From Saprospiraceae bacterium (GTDB lineage: Bacteria; Bacteroidota; Bacteroidia; Chitinophagales; Saprospiraceae), in the NCBI GenBank assembly GCA_016715465.1, contig JADKAA010000029.1, positions 1,612,001 through 1,676,000 of the forward strand: a stretch of 64,000 nucleotides of DNA, written 5' to 3'. The notes under the pieces were generated by a model that searched no databases, had not been told where the DNA came from, and saw only the letters and a program-made list of their open reading frames with translations. The position numbers were made by a program, and so were the translations under genes. Numbering within the stretch: position 1 is the first letter of the stretch; every line of letters begins with the position of its first letter. This document shows, in pieces, positions 49,457-58,512 of this stretch.

Positions 49457-50872
49457 TTATTTTGCCAAAGCCGCCTGAATTTTTTCTGCCGCGGCAAAAA
49501 GATCTGATTCACGGTGCTTCCTGGCAATGAGTTGGATAGAGGTCTTTTGGCCATTGTGTTCGCAGGGTATGGCCATGGCCGGATGACCCGATAAATTGGC
49601 CAGCACCGTATAGATGTCTGAAAGGTAGATTTCAAGGGCATCCTGCGGTGTATATTCCAGGTTCCATGGTTCACCCGCCACCACCGGCAATGCAATAAAA
49701 TCGTATTCTTCCAGGATTTTGTCCACACTTTCTGCAATCAGGCGGCGTACCTTTTGGGCCTTGGTGTAATAGGCATCAAAATAGCCCTCGCTGAGGACGA
49801 AGGTGCCGAGCATGATGCGTTTTTTTACCTCATGGCCAAAGCCCTTTGTGCGGGTTTTTACATACATTTCTTCCAGAGAGGAAACACCAGGGGCCCTAAA
49901 GCCATAACGCACCCCATCATACCGGCTCAGGTTGGAACTGGCTTCTGCCGTAGTGAGGATGTAATAACACGGGATGAGATACCGCAACCAGGCAAAGTCG
50001 GACTGTCCCATGGCAAACAAAGCATCCAAAGACCTGATGGATTCCAGGCAGTGATCGGTATATGGATTGCCCTTTGGAAACATTTCCGGGATATAGCAAA
50101 TCGAAAAATTGTCTTTGGTTCCCTGGTCAGTCGGGGCGTTTTTGGAAACCGTCGAGTCGAATTCGTCAGGGCCTTTTAAGATGTCGAAACAAAGTTTCAT
50201 GGCAGCCACATCCCTGCTGATGATGCCCATCTGGTCGAATGACGAGGCATAGGCTATCATGCCGTGGCGGGAAACCGATCCATATCCCGGTTTAAATCCG
50301 GGCACGTGGCAAAAAGCTGCGGGCTGGCGAATGCTGCCCCCGGTATCTGTACCGAGGGCCAGGTTGCAGGTTCCCGTCTGGACCGACACGGCTGCCCCTC
50401 CGCTGGAACCCCCGGCGATCTTTGTGTCGTCAGCTCCATTTCTTACCGGGCCATACCGGGAATTGGTACTGGAGGATCCCATGCCAAATTCATCGCAGTT
50501 AGTGGTACCGATGAGGATGGCATCTTCTGCCAGGATGCGTTCGATGGGCGTTGCGTGGAAAGGAGATGTATAGTCTGCCAATATGTGGGAAGCCGCAGAG
50601 ACCGGTTTTCCCTGGATGCAGATGTTGTCTTTTACGGAAACGATGGCACCCAATAAGCGGCCGGGAATATATCCATCCACAATTTTCTGATCCAACAGCC
50701 TGGCCTGTTGAATGGCATCCTCGGCAAAAACATGGACAAAAGCATTGAGGTGCCTGGTGGATTCAATGACGTCAAGGTAGCTGCTTACGAGGGCTTCCAG
50801 AGAAGTTTCGCCGCTTAAAATGGCGCGCCGGATGTCTGCCAGAGGTCTTGCAATTAAAGATGGTTCGGTCAT
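49457..50872 (-). CDS. gatA: Asp/Glu-tRNA amidotransferase subunit A
   Basis: Amidase subunit of GatCAB, which converts misacylated Glu-tRNA(Gln) or Asp-tRNA(Asn). 471 residues. The Ser-cisSer-Lys triad is present: Lys in IVSVKDNIC, cis-Ser in AGGSSGGAAVSV and Ser in LGTDTGGSIRQPA. The ATG overlaps the hisS stop (ATGA). No other gat gene is in the window. Confidence 0.95.
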   Translation of the reverse strand: MTEPSLIARPLADIRRAILSGETSLEALVSSYLDVIESTRHLNAFVHVFAEDAIQQARLLDQKIVDGYIPGRLLGAIVSVKDNICIQGKPVSAASHILADYTSPFHATPIERILAEDAILIGTTNCDEFGMGSSSTNSRYGPVRNGADDTKIAGGSSGGAAVSVQTGTCNLALGTDTGGSIRQPAAFCHVPGFKPGYGSVSRHGMIAYASSFDQMGIISRDVAAMKLCFDILKGPDEFDSTVSKNAPTDQGTKDNFSICYIPEMFPKGNPYTDHCLESIRSLDALFAMGQSDFAWLRYLIPCYYILTTAEASSNLSRYDGVRYGFRAPGVSSLEEMYVKTRTKGFGHEVKKRIMLGTFVLSEGYFDAYYTKAQKVRRLIAESVDKILEEYDFIALPVVAGEPWNLEYTPQDALEIYLSDIYTVLANLSGHPAMAIPCEHNGQKTSIQLIARKHRESDLFAAAEKIQAALAK

Positions 50873-52230
50873 GAAAGGGCGGTGATGAGGTCTTCGATTT
50901 TCACCGTAGTCTGGTTGCCGGTAATCATGTCTTTTAAGGAAATGGTACCCTGCTGCAGTTCGTTCGCGCCGAGGATGGCGACATACGGAATGGCCCTGTC
51001 GTTTGCATATTTCATTTGTTTCTTCATGGGCTTTGCTTCGGGATACACTTCGCAGGCAATGCCGGCGGTCCTTATTGCCATGGCATAACGAAATGCCTGG
51101 GTCAGGCCTTCGGCATCAAAACACAAAAAGATGACGGGCACCGATTCGTCGATGGTGGCCGGAAACAGGGATAGTTCGCTGAGTACGTCGTAAATGCGCT
51201 CTGCACCGAGGGAGACCCCTACACCGGATACGCCGGGCAGACCAAAAGCACCTGTGAGGTTGTCGTAGCGTCCTCCTCCACCTATGGAACCCATGCTGAT
51301 GGAAGGGTGGTATTGGGTATCGACTTTCACTTCAAAAATGCAGCCGGTATAATAACTTAAACCACGGGCAAGGCTGACGTCAAAAATGAGGTCATGGATG
51401 TCAGATTCCGCGAGGAAATCAAATACGGCTCTTACTTCTGCCACCCCTTTCATGCCTGTTTCGCTGGTTTGAAAAGCAGGATGGCCGGCCAGTTCGTCTA
51501 TGGATTTTACTTCCAGCAGGTGGAGTACGGTTTCTGCCTGTTCGGCGGTGATGTCCCGTTGTGCCATTTCCCGCATCACCCCATCGCGGCCAATTTTATC
51601 CAGCTTATCGATGGCCACGGTCATTTCCATAAATTTATCTGCCAACCCGGCTGCTTCAGCCAGTCCAAAAAGTATTTTGCGGTTGTTGATGAGGATGTGG
51701 ACATGAATGCCCAGTGTTTTAAATATTTCATGGTAGATGCAGACCAGCTCTGCTTCGTACAACAGGGATTCGCTGCCCACGACATCGACATCGCATTGGA
51801 AAAACTCCTGGTACCTGCCTTTTTGGGGTTTATCGGCCCTCCAGACGGGCTGGATCTGGTAGCGTTTAAAGGGAAGTTGGATTTCATTTTGGTTCATCAC
51901 CACAAAACGGGCAAATGGTACGGTGAGGTCGTAGCGGAGTCCCCTTTTTGAGATAGATTTCACCAGGCCAAATGAGTCTTTGTTTTCGTAGGCCTTTTCA
52001 TCGGCATCCTTGAGGTAGTCACCATTGTTCAATACTTTGAACAACAATTTATCGCCTTCGTCTCCGTATTTGCCCAACAGGGTTTCCAGGCTCTCCATGG
52101 CCGGCGTCTCGATGGGCAGAAAGCCATACTTGCGAAAAACACGTTCGACGATGTCAAAAATATACTTGCGCCGGTTTACTTCTACGGGCAGGAAGTCCCT
52201 GGTGCCCTTGGGTAATGATGGTTTGGCCAC
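50869..52230 (-). CDS. hisS: histidyl-tRNA synthetase
   Basis: Class II aminoacyl-tRNA synthetase. From GTG 52230 it is 453 residues and opens AKPSLPKGTRDFLPVEVNRR, the conserved beginning of Bacteroidota HisS. Motif 1 region FLPIETPAMESLETL, motif 2 FQCDVDVVGSESLLYEAEL and its preceding RYQIQPVWRADKPQKGR, and motif 3 GVGVSLGAERIYDVL are present, with the histidine A-box LARGLSYYTGCIFEV. The frame stays open 32 codons further upstream to 52326 but those codons belong to the tandem array, so they are not native coding sequence. Coupled to gatA. Confidence 0.96.
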   Translation of the reverse strand: MAKPSLPKGTRDFLPVEVNRRKYIFDIVERVFRKYGFLPIETPAMESLETLLGKYGDEGDKLLFKVLNNGDYLKDADEKAYENKDSFGLVKSISKRGLRYDLTVPFARFVVMNQNEIQLPFKRYQIQPVWRADKPQKGRYQEFFQCDVDVVGSESLLYEAELVCIYHEIFKTLGIHVHILINNRKILFGLAEAAGLADKFMEMTVAIDKLDKIGRDGVMREMAQRDITAEQAETVLHLLEVKSIDELAGHPAFQTSETGMKGVAEVRAVFDFLAESDIHDLIFDVSLARGLSYYTGCIFEVKVDTQYHPSISMGSIGGGGRYDNLTGAFGLPGVSGVGVSLGAERIYDVLSELSLFPATIDESVPVIFLCFDAEGLTQAFRYAMAIRTAGIACEVYPEAKPMKKQMKYANDRAIPYVAILGANELQQGTISLKDMITGNQTTVKIEDLITALS

Positions 52231-53785
52231 AGCGCTGAAACATTTACCATCAATTTGATAATGAATAGAAAACTGAATTTTCTTCCTTTTTCTGAATACC
52301 GCTTTCGCTGAAAACGCTGATGACATATTCCTTATGTCTGCGGCTTCAGCGCATTTGGGTTATTATTGATCGATGGTTAATCTTTAATTTAGGAAAATTA
52401 TAAATTGTGGGTTTAAGAATTCGGCGAATTCTGCGGAAAATAAAACCCTGACTGGTTCCCGCAGACAGCGCTGAAACATTTACCATCAATTTGATAATGA
52501 ATAGAAAACTGAATTTTCTTCCTTTTTCTGAATACCGCTTTCGCTGAAATCGCTGATGACATATTCCTTATGTCTGCGGCTCAGCGCATGGGTATTATTG
52601 ATCGATGGTTAATCTTTAATTTAGGAAAATTTAGATTGTGGGTTTAAGAATTCGGCGGATTCTGCGGGAATAAAACCCTGACTGGTTCCCGAGACAGGCT
52701 GAAACATTTACCATCAATTTGATAATGAATAGAAAACTGAATTTTCTTCCTTTTCTGAATACCGCTTTCGCTGAAAACGCTGATGACATTTTCCTTAAGT
52801 CTGCGGCTTCAGCGCATTTGGGTTATTATTGATCGATGGTTAATCTTTAATTTAGGAAAATTATAGATTGTGGGTTTAAGAATTCGGCGAATTCTGCAGG
52901 AAATAAAACCCTGACTGGTTCCCGCAGACAGCGCTGATACATTTACCATCAATTTGATAATGAATAGAAAACTGAATTTTCTTCCTGTTTCTGAATACCG
53001 CTTTCGCTGAAATCGCTGATGATATACGCCAAAATTTGCGGCTTCAGCGCATTTGGGTTATTATTGATCGATGGTTAATCTTTAATTTAGGAAAATTATA
53101 GATTGTGGGTTTAAGAATTCGGCGAATTCTGCGGAAAATAAAACCCTGACTGGTTCCCGCAGACAGCGCTGAAACATTTACCATCAATTTGATAATGAAT
53201 AGAAAACTGAATTTTCTTCCTTTTTCTGAATACCGCTTTCGCTGAAATCGCTGATGACATATTCCTTATGTCTGCGGCTTCAGCGCATTTGGGTTATTAT
53301 TGATCGATGGTTAATCTTTAATTTAGGAAAATTATAGATTGTGGGTTTAAGAATTCGGCGAATTCTGCAGGAAATAAAACCCTGACTGGTTCCCGCAGAA
53401 TTCGCTGAAACATTAACCTCTGATTTAATGTGGAATAAAAAATTGAGATTCCCTTCATGTTCGTGAATACCGCTTTCGCTGAAAACGCTGATGACATTTT
53501 CCAAAATTTTCGGATTCAGCGCATTTGGGTTATTATTGATCGATGGTTAATCTTTAATTTAGGAAAATTATAGATTGTGGGTTTAAGAATTCGGCGAATT
53601 CTGCGGAAAATAAAACCCTGACTGGTTCCCGCAGAATTCGCTGAAACATTTACCATCAATTTGATAATGAATAGAAAACTGAATTTTCTTCCTGTTTCTG
53701 AATACCGCTTTCGCTGAAATCGCTGATGATATACGCCAAAATTTGCGGCTTCTGCGGGAAATAAACCCCAGGCTATTTCCCGCAG
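52231..53785. repeat. 236-bp tandem array, six and a half units
   Basis: Units begin near 52231, 52467, 52696, 52930, 53165, 53401 and 53637, so the spacing is 236, 229, 234, 235, 236 and 236 bases; the shorter ones are units 2 and 3, which have several single-base losses. Each unit contains an AATTTGATAATGAATAGAAA block, a TACCGCTTTCGCTGAAA block, a TTTGGGTTATTATTGATCGA block, the palindrome AGAATTCGGCGAATTCT and an inverted repeat TCTGCGG / CCCGCAGA. The last unit lacks about 100 bases internally. It fills most of the space between divergent hisS and hemA. No gene is seen in it. Confidence 0.95.
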
Positions 53786-53794
53786 ATCGCCAGT

Positions 53795-53883
53795 TAGGCC
53801 TGCCTACCCGCCAACACTCGTTAGGTAGACCAACCAAACTGACGCTGGTTGGCAGGCCTACCTCGCTACGCTCGTTAGGTAGA
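53795..53883. repeat. inverted and direct repeats next to the array
   Basis: TAGGCCTGCC (53795-53804) is the inverse of GGCAGGCCTA (53851-53860); CTCGTTAGGTAGAC occurs at 53817-53830 and again at 53870-53883. Related text (TCTAACTGGC / GCCAGTTAGA) forms a 10-bp stem at 58118-58141. Confidence 0.75.
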
Positions 53884-53933
53884 CTTGAAAGCTTAATGAC
53901 AGAAAACTGACACAGTTTTTATATGGAGCGGGT

Positions 53934-53941
53934 TATCTTTG
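53934..53941 (+). promoter_or_regulatory. promoter -7 element for hemA
   Basis: TATCTTTG, an exact TAnnTTTG match 16 bases before ATG 53957; only a weak -33 region (CAGTTTTT) about 20 bases before. It supports the ATG rather than the TTG at 53939. Confidence 0.5.
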
Positions 53942-53956
53942 CCGTCTGATTACAAT

Positions 53957-55174
53957 ATGATAGACCACTATAAAGTCATTACGTTTACCCATCACCTCGT
54001 AGATATCGCGGATATTGGGAAATACCAGATCAAGGAGGCAGAACCGGGGGCAAGGGTGGGAACCATTGTGCAGGAGCTGGGCATCGAGGAGTGGATGTAC
54101 CTAAACACCTGCAACAGGGTGAGTTATGTCATCCACACCCGGCAGGTGGTAGATTATGATTTCATCACCCGCCTCATCAGGCTTGCCAATCCGGAAATTT
54201 CTCAGGAAGATCTCGATCAGATCGATCGGTATGTGAGTTTGTATGAGGGTCTGGAGGCCGTGCAACACGTATTTGAAGTGGCAGGCTCTATCGACTCATT
54301 GGTTGTGGGAGAAAGTGAAATTTTCAGGCAGTTCAGAAATGCCTATTTGCAGGCGCAGGAAAGAGGCTATACGGGAGACAAACTCCGACTACTTGAAAAT
54401 ATGGCCGTGCAGGTAGCCAAACGCATCTATTCCCATACCCGCATCAATGAAAAACCATTGTCCATCGCAGCGCTGGCGGGTCAGACCATCATCGAAAAAG
54501 ACCTGCCTGCCGATGCCCGCATCTTATTGGTAGGAGCCGGTGAGACGAATACCCTGGTGGGAAAATTTTTACATAAGCACCGTTACCATAATATGGTGGT
54601 GTACAACCGCAGTGAAGAAAAAGCCAAGGAACTTGCCGCCACGATAGAAGGTAAGGCCCATGGCCTTAGTGATTTGGTTTTATGCCACCATTTTGATGCC
54701 ATGGTCGTCTGTACTGGTGCCCAGGAAGCGATAGTTACCCAGCCCATATTTAAAAATATGCTCAACGGACATGGAGGCCGGCGCCTACTCATTGACCTCG
54801 CAGTACCTGCCAATGTTGACAAGGAGGTTGCGCTCATGGATGAGGTCGAATACGTGAACATCGACCAGTTGAAAGCACTGGCCGATAAAAATCTGAACTT
54901 CAGGAGGCAGGAAATTTCCATAGCCAAAACCATCGTAGAAGAGGCCCTAGAAGAATTTAAAACCGCCTATACCCAACGTCAAATAGAACTGGCGCTGTCA
55001 GATTTACCGGAGGAGATCAGGAAGGTAAAGCAAAAAATCACCGAGGAGGTTTTTCGGCAAAAACTGGAAAACTTTTCACCCAACCAACTTGAGGTGCTCG
55101 AAGAAATCCTCGGATACATGGAGGCCAAATGTATCGGTATACCGATGAAACTGGCCAAAAAAACGGTTAAATAA
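53957..55174 (+). CDS. hemA: glutamyl-tRNA reductase
   Basis: Reduces Glu-tRNA to glutamate-1-semialdehyde, the first step of tetrapyrrole synthesis. 405 residues from ATG 53957 (MIDHYKVITFTHHLVDIAD). The catalytic Cys lies in WMYLNTCNRVSYVI; further motifs are FEVAGSIDSLVVGESEIFRQ and the NADPH fold RILLVGAGETNTLVGKFL. Its C-terminal dimerisation helix is present. Tetrapyrrole synthesis is compatible with the B12-dependent IcmF. The ABC exporter follows 76 bases on. Confidence 0.95.
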   Translation: MIDHYKVITFTHHLVDIADIGKYQIKEAEPGARVGTIVQELGIEEWMYLNTCNRVSYVIHTRQVVDYDFITRLIRLANPEISQEDLDQIDRYVSLYEGLEAVQHVFEVAGSIDSLVVGESEIFRQFRNAYLQAQERGYTGDKLRLLENMAVQVAKRIYSHTRINEKPLSIAALAGQTIIEKDLPADARILLVGAGETNTLVGKFLHKHRYHNMVVYNRSEEKAKELAATIEGKAHGLSDLVLCHHFDAMVVCTGAQEAIVTQPIFKNMLNGHGGRRLLIDLAVPANVDKEVALMDEVEYVNIDQLKALADKNLNFRRQEISIAKTIVEEALEEFKTAYTQRQIELALSDLPEEIRKVKQKITEEVFRQKLENFSPNQLEVLEEILGYMEAKCIGIPMKLAKKTVK

Positions 55175-55250
55175 GGTTCCGGGCGGGAACTTTATCGGCC
55201 ATGGTACGTTAGTTTCATATTGTCTAAAAAGGCATTTTCAGCAAACATTT

Positions 55251-57020
55251 ATGCAACAGGAGACCAAAAAGGTAAATTTCAGGGTATTGTCCAAGGTCAT
55301 AGCCATGGCCATGCCTTACAAATCGCTGTTTATTACCTGTATTGTGCTGGCCATCCTGCTTGCCCCGGTTAGCAGCGTACTTCCGCACATTGTAAAGACA
55401 ATTGTAGATGAATACATCGTGTCGGCCGATTTCCAGGGTCTGCTGTGGATGTGTGGCCTGTATTTCGCCGTATTGCTTGTCAATGTCATCATGCGCTACT
55501 ACTTCATGTTTTTTTTGGCAGAACTGGGTCAAAAGGTACTCAAAGATCTGCGCGTGAAGGTGTTTAGCCACATCGTAAACCTCAGGTTGCGTTATTTCGA
55601 CCAGACCCCCATTGGCACTTCCACCACGCGCACCATCAGCGATATTTCTGCCATCAACGAAGTATTTACGCAGGGAGTCATCACCATACTGGCCGACTTC
55701 CTGGCTGTACTCACTGTACTTGGCATCATGTTTTACACTAGTTGGAGGCTCACCCTCATCAGCCTGCTCACTTTGCCGTTTTTGGTGTTGGCTACCTACA
55801 TTTTCAGTAAAAAAGTAAAAGACTCATATGAACGCGTCCGCAGCAATGTGGCAAAGATGAATGCCTTCCTTCAGGAACGCATCACCGGCATGCGCATCGT
55901 GCAGATCTTTAATGCCGAGAAACAGGAGATGGAAAAGTTTCGCAAGATCAACCGCGATTATACATCGGCCAACCTGGACTCGGTACTCTACTATTCTATC
56001 TTTTTTCCGGTAGTCGAACTCATTTCTGCCATTTCGCTCGCCCTCATGGTTTGGATCGGAGCGAGGGCCTTTCTCGATGACTCCGTAAGTTTTGGTGCCC
56101 TGGTGGCATTTCCCCTTTATCTGGATCTTTTATTTCGTCCCGTGCGTATGGCTGCCGACAAATTCAACACCCTGCAAATGGGTTTGGTGGCCGCAGAGCG
56201 GGTATTCAGGCTGATTGAAAGCGACGAGGTCATACCCAATGAAGGCAGCTTAAAAGTAGATCACCTCAAAGGCAAGGTGGAGTTCAAAAATGTGAGCTTC
56301 GCGTATGACAGTGAAAACTACGTCCTGCACGACCTCAATTTCACCATTGAACCCGGACAAACGATGGCACTGGTGGGCAGCACCGGCTCCGGCAAGAGTA
56401 CCATCATCAACATCATGAACCGCTTTTACGACATCCAAAGCGGCCAAATCCTGCTGGATGACAAAGACATAAAGACGTATGAACTGGGAGGCCTGCGCAA
56501 ACGCATTGCCATTGTACTTCAGGACGTCTTCCTCTTTGATGGCAGTATCTATGAAAACATTACCTTACGGGACACGAACATAAGCCTGGACAAAGTAAGG
56601 GAAGCGGCCATCACCATCGGTGCACACGAGTACATCGAAAAACTGCCAGGCGGTTATGACTTTATGGTCACGGAGCGGGGCAACAATTTGTCTGTCGGTC
56701 AGCGCCAGTTGATCTCCTTTGTGCGGGCCCTGGTGGTAGATCCCGACATCCTCATCCTCGATGAGGCCACGAGCAGCATTGACACCGAAACGGAACTGGT
56801 CATCCAGCACGCCATTGAAAAACTCATCGAAAAGAGAAGCAGCATCATCATCGCACATAGGCTTTCCACCATCCGCCATGCAGACTTTATCCTGGTCATG
56901 GACCAGGGCAGGGCTGTGGAATTTGGCTCCCACGAAGCCTTGCTAGAAAAAGAAGACGGCCGTTACCGGGAATTGTACGACATGCAGTACGCCATAATGG
57001 CCCCCTCATCGGATTTGTAA
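55251..57020 (+). CDS. ABC transporter, fused permease-ATPase (MsbA/LmrA type)
   Basis: 589 residues, one half-transporter working as a homodimer. The membrane domain (residues 1-310) has six hydrophobic helices and the coupling segment QTPIGTSTTRTISDI. The ATPase has Walker A ALVGSTGSGKSTI near residue 376, the signature NNLSVGQRQLISFVRAL near 478 and Walker B DILILDEATSSID. Lipid or drug export is the usual role; the cargo is not decidable. It follows hemA on the same strand. Confidence 0.93.
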   Translation: MQQETKKVNFRVLSKVIAMAMPYKSLFITCIVLAILLAPVSSVLPHIVKTIVDEYIVSADFQGLLWMCGLYFAVLLVNVIMRYYFMFFLAELGQKVLKDLRVKVFSHIVNLRLRYFDQTPIGTSTTRTISDISAINEVFTQGVITILADFLAVLTVLGIMFYTSWRLTLISLLTLPFLVLATYIFSKKVKDSYERVRSNVAKMNAFLQERITGMRIVQIFNAEKQEMEKFRKINRDYTSANLDSVLYYSIFFPVVELISAISLALMVWIGARAFLDDSVSFGALVAFPLYLDLLFRPVRMAADKFNTLQMGLVAAERVFRLIESDEVIPNEGSLKVDHLKGKVEFKNVSFAYDSENYVLHDLNFTIEPGQTMALVGSTGSGKSTIINIMNRFYDIQSGQILLDDKDIKTYELGGLRKRIAIVLQDVFLFDGSIYENITLRDTNISLDKVREAAITIGAHEYIEKLPGGYDFMVTERGNNLSVGQRQLISFVRALVVDPDILILDEATSSIDTETELVIQHAIEKLIEKRSSIIIAHRLSTIRHADFILVMDQGRAVEFGSHEALLEKEDGRYRELYDMQYAIMAPSSDL

Positions 57021-57064
57021 GCCCCCTCATCTAAATTTCCGCCTTTCATTAAATTTTCAACCGG

Positions 57065-57072
57065 TATATTTG
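57065..57072 (+). promoter_or_regulatory. promoter -7 element for the 163-residue membrane protein
   Basis: TATATTTG, an exact TAnnTTTG match 25 bases before the ATG at 57097. The -33 position carries only TTTC. Confidence 0.45.
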
Positions 57073-57096
57073 TTATAGTTTTTACAACGTACAATT

Positions 57097-57588
57097 ATGA
57101 CAGTTTATAAAGAATTCAATTTTGGAGGCCAAAAACGACCTATGGGCAACTTCGGTCCTCTTATCGCGCTGATCCTGTTTATGGTACTTATGTACTTCGT
57201 GGTCAAAGGCTTATTTGCAGTGCTGACCATCGTAGGACCCATTCTGCTCCTGGTGGCAGCCATACTCGATTATACCGTCATCACCGATTATGCCAAGTTT
57301 ATCTTCAGGCTGCTCAAGGAAAACCCCATTTTCGGCCTGGTGGCCATCTTTCTCACTGTGGTAGGATATCCGGTGGTCTTTGGCTACCTGTTTGTAAAAG
57401 CGTGGCTCAGGCGTAATGTAAAGTCGCACATCAAACAAATGGAGGATGAAAAAAACCGCTACGAGGACTACGAAGTGGTAAAAGAAGAAAAAGAAGAGGA
57501 CTTTCTCATTCTGCCCAAGGTGGAAAAGCCTGTAGAGGCGAAAAAGCCGGAAGCGGGGAATGAGTATGATGATTTGTTTAGGAACTAG
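57097..57588 (+). CDS. membrane protein of unknown function
   Basis: 163 residues. Three hydrophobic segments (about residues 20-43, 45-60 and 78-100) are followed by a basic stretch (WLRRNVKSHIKQ) and a long acidic/lysine-rich cytoplasmic tail ending EYDDLFRN. I do not recognise a family. Its stop TAG is the first element of a TTAGG-like repeat. The gene has its own promoter-like element, so it may be independent of the ABC exporter upstream. Confidence 0.7.
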   Translation: MTVYKEFNFGGQKRPMGNFGPLIALILFMVLMYFVVKGLFAVLTIVGPILLLVAAILDYTVITDYAKFIFRLLKENPIFGLVAIFLTVVGYPVVFGYLFVKAWLRRNVKSHIKQMEDEKNRYEDYEVVKEEKEEDFLILPKVEKPVEAKKPEAGNEYDDLFRN

Positions 57589-57608
57589 GGATTAGGGATT
57601 AGGGGCTA
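57585..57608. repeat. TTAGG-like low-complexity repeat (third copy)
   Basis: GAACTAGGGATTAGGGATTA and continuation; overlaps the stop codon of the membrane protein gene. Confidence 0.7.
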
Positions 57609-57738
57609 TGTACTCGAGGCTAGGTTCAGTGTACCCTCATAAAATAGCTTGACAAAGTGTAAGTTGGCCGAATGCTTGCCCCAGAGGGGCTATTGTCCTA
57701 ACCACGTATACAGGCAATAATTTGCAGCCCCAGAGGGG

Positions 57739-57970
57739 TGACCGAACGATTTCTCCGCAGGAGAAAAAAATGAGCGGCAGCTCATTTTAGTAAGGGAACC
57801 GCGCGATGACCGCGCGGCATCCACAAATTCCTTTAAGATAGACCTGCGGTGATCGGTGTGCGGTGTGACCGAACGATTTCTCCAAAGGAGATGAGCGAAC
57901 GGTCTCTCCTCCGGAGAGAAAAATGAGCGGCAGCTCATTTTAGTAAGTGACCCGCGTGCTAACCACGCGG
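57739..57970. repeat. modular hairpin repeat, two tandem copies
   Basis: Each copy has TGACCGAACGATTT, a GGAG-type small stem (TTTCTCC GCA GGAGAAA in copy 1), the hairpin AAAATGAGC GGCA GCTCATTTT (57767-57788 and 57920-57941) and a GC hairpin: CCGCGCG ATGAC CGCGCGG (57799-57817) or CCGCGTG CTAAC CACGCGG (57952-57970). The one stem difference is compensated on the other arm. Confidence 0.85.
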
Positions 57971-58107
57971 CATGGTCAAATTCCAGGAGAAGAGCCCAAA
58001 CCGCGCGTCATCTTCATTTCAAATTCTATGTGGCGATTCTGTTTTCAGGTGCGCGATGACCGCGCGGCATCGACAAATTTCATTAAGATAGACCTGCGGT
58101 GACCGGT
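57824..58107. repeat. direct repeat after the GC hairpins
   Basis: The text TTTAAGATAGACCTGCGGTG and flanks at 57824-57857 recur as ATTAAGATAGACCTGCGGTG at 58073-58107, each about 7 bases after a GC hairpin (the second hairpin is a variant at 58049-58066). Confidence 0.75.
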
Positions 58108-58117
58108 GACCGGCCTG

Positions 58118-58141
58118 TCTAACTGGCGTTGGCCAGTTAGA
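58118..58141. repeat. perfect 10-bp stem-loop
   Basis: TCTAACTGGC GTTG GCCAGTTAGA. Confidence 0.8.
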
Positions 58142-58512
58142 TGTCAGATCGACCTTTAGAATAAGATGCCCCTCATGATAACTGCCCCTCTGGGGCAGAA
58201 ATTTATTACTTATCAAAGGGCTATGGCATCAGCCCCTCTGGGGCTAAACAATTATTATGGTTATTATCTTTGCTCCAAACAGGGATTGATAATATTGGCC
58301 ATTTGTGGAGATAGGGTTTGCGCTTTCTTCCTGTGTAGTAAAACTCATGAGTAGAACTATTTGATTGGAAGTTTGAGGTTTGGATACTCCATGTTTGTAG
58401 TCCCTTTAGATTTGCAAATGGAAAAATACTGATATATTATAAAAATATAAATGTATAATAATAGGGGGGTCTGGGGGGAGTTTGGAAATGTTAATTTTGT
58501 GGAAAAGTTGAG

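Larger units (their letters stand above)
57678..58245. repeat. GCCCC-AGA-GGGGC palindromes, four copies
   Basis: Copies at 57678-57690, 57727-57739 (last base T), 58183-58197 and 58231-58245. The last two are in the opposite orientation with outer pairs T-A and A-T respectively. A half copy lies at 59811-59819 beyond the IS110 element. Confidence 0.85.
57589..58512. other. repeat-rich non-coding island
   Basis: About 0.9 kb without a credible gene, made of the palindromes and modular hairpins listed separately, then AT-rich DNA from about 58250 that includes a G-rich patch at 58464-58480 (two G6 runs). Confidence 0.7.

Noticed and set aside
52231..52326. Genuine N-terminal extension of HisS
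   Set aside because: The extra 32 codons are repeat sequence and the conserved HisS beginning follows GTG 52230.
52231..53785. CRISPR array
   Set aside because: The 236-bp units are nearly identical throughout; there are no short repeats alternating with unique spacers and no cas genes nearby.
53583..53837. 84-residue protein on the minus strand in the array
   Set aside because: It is read from repeat DNA, shares its text with the hisS extension and has no recognisable protein features.
57690..58354. Short open frames in the repeat island
   Set aside because: They run through palindromic repeats and encode repetitive peptides such as SCRSFFSPEE twice; no protein features.
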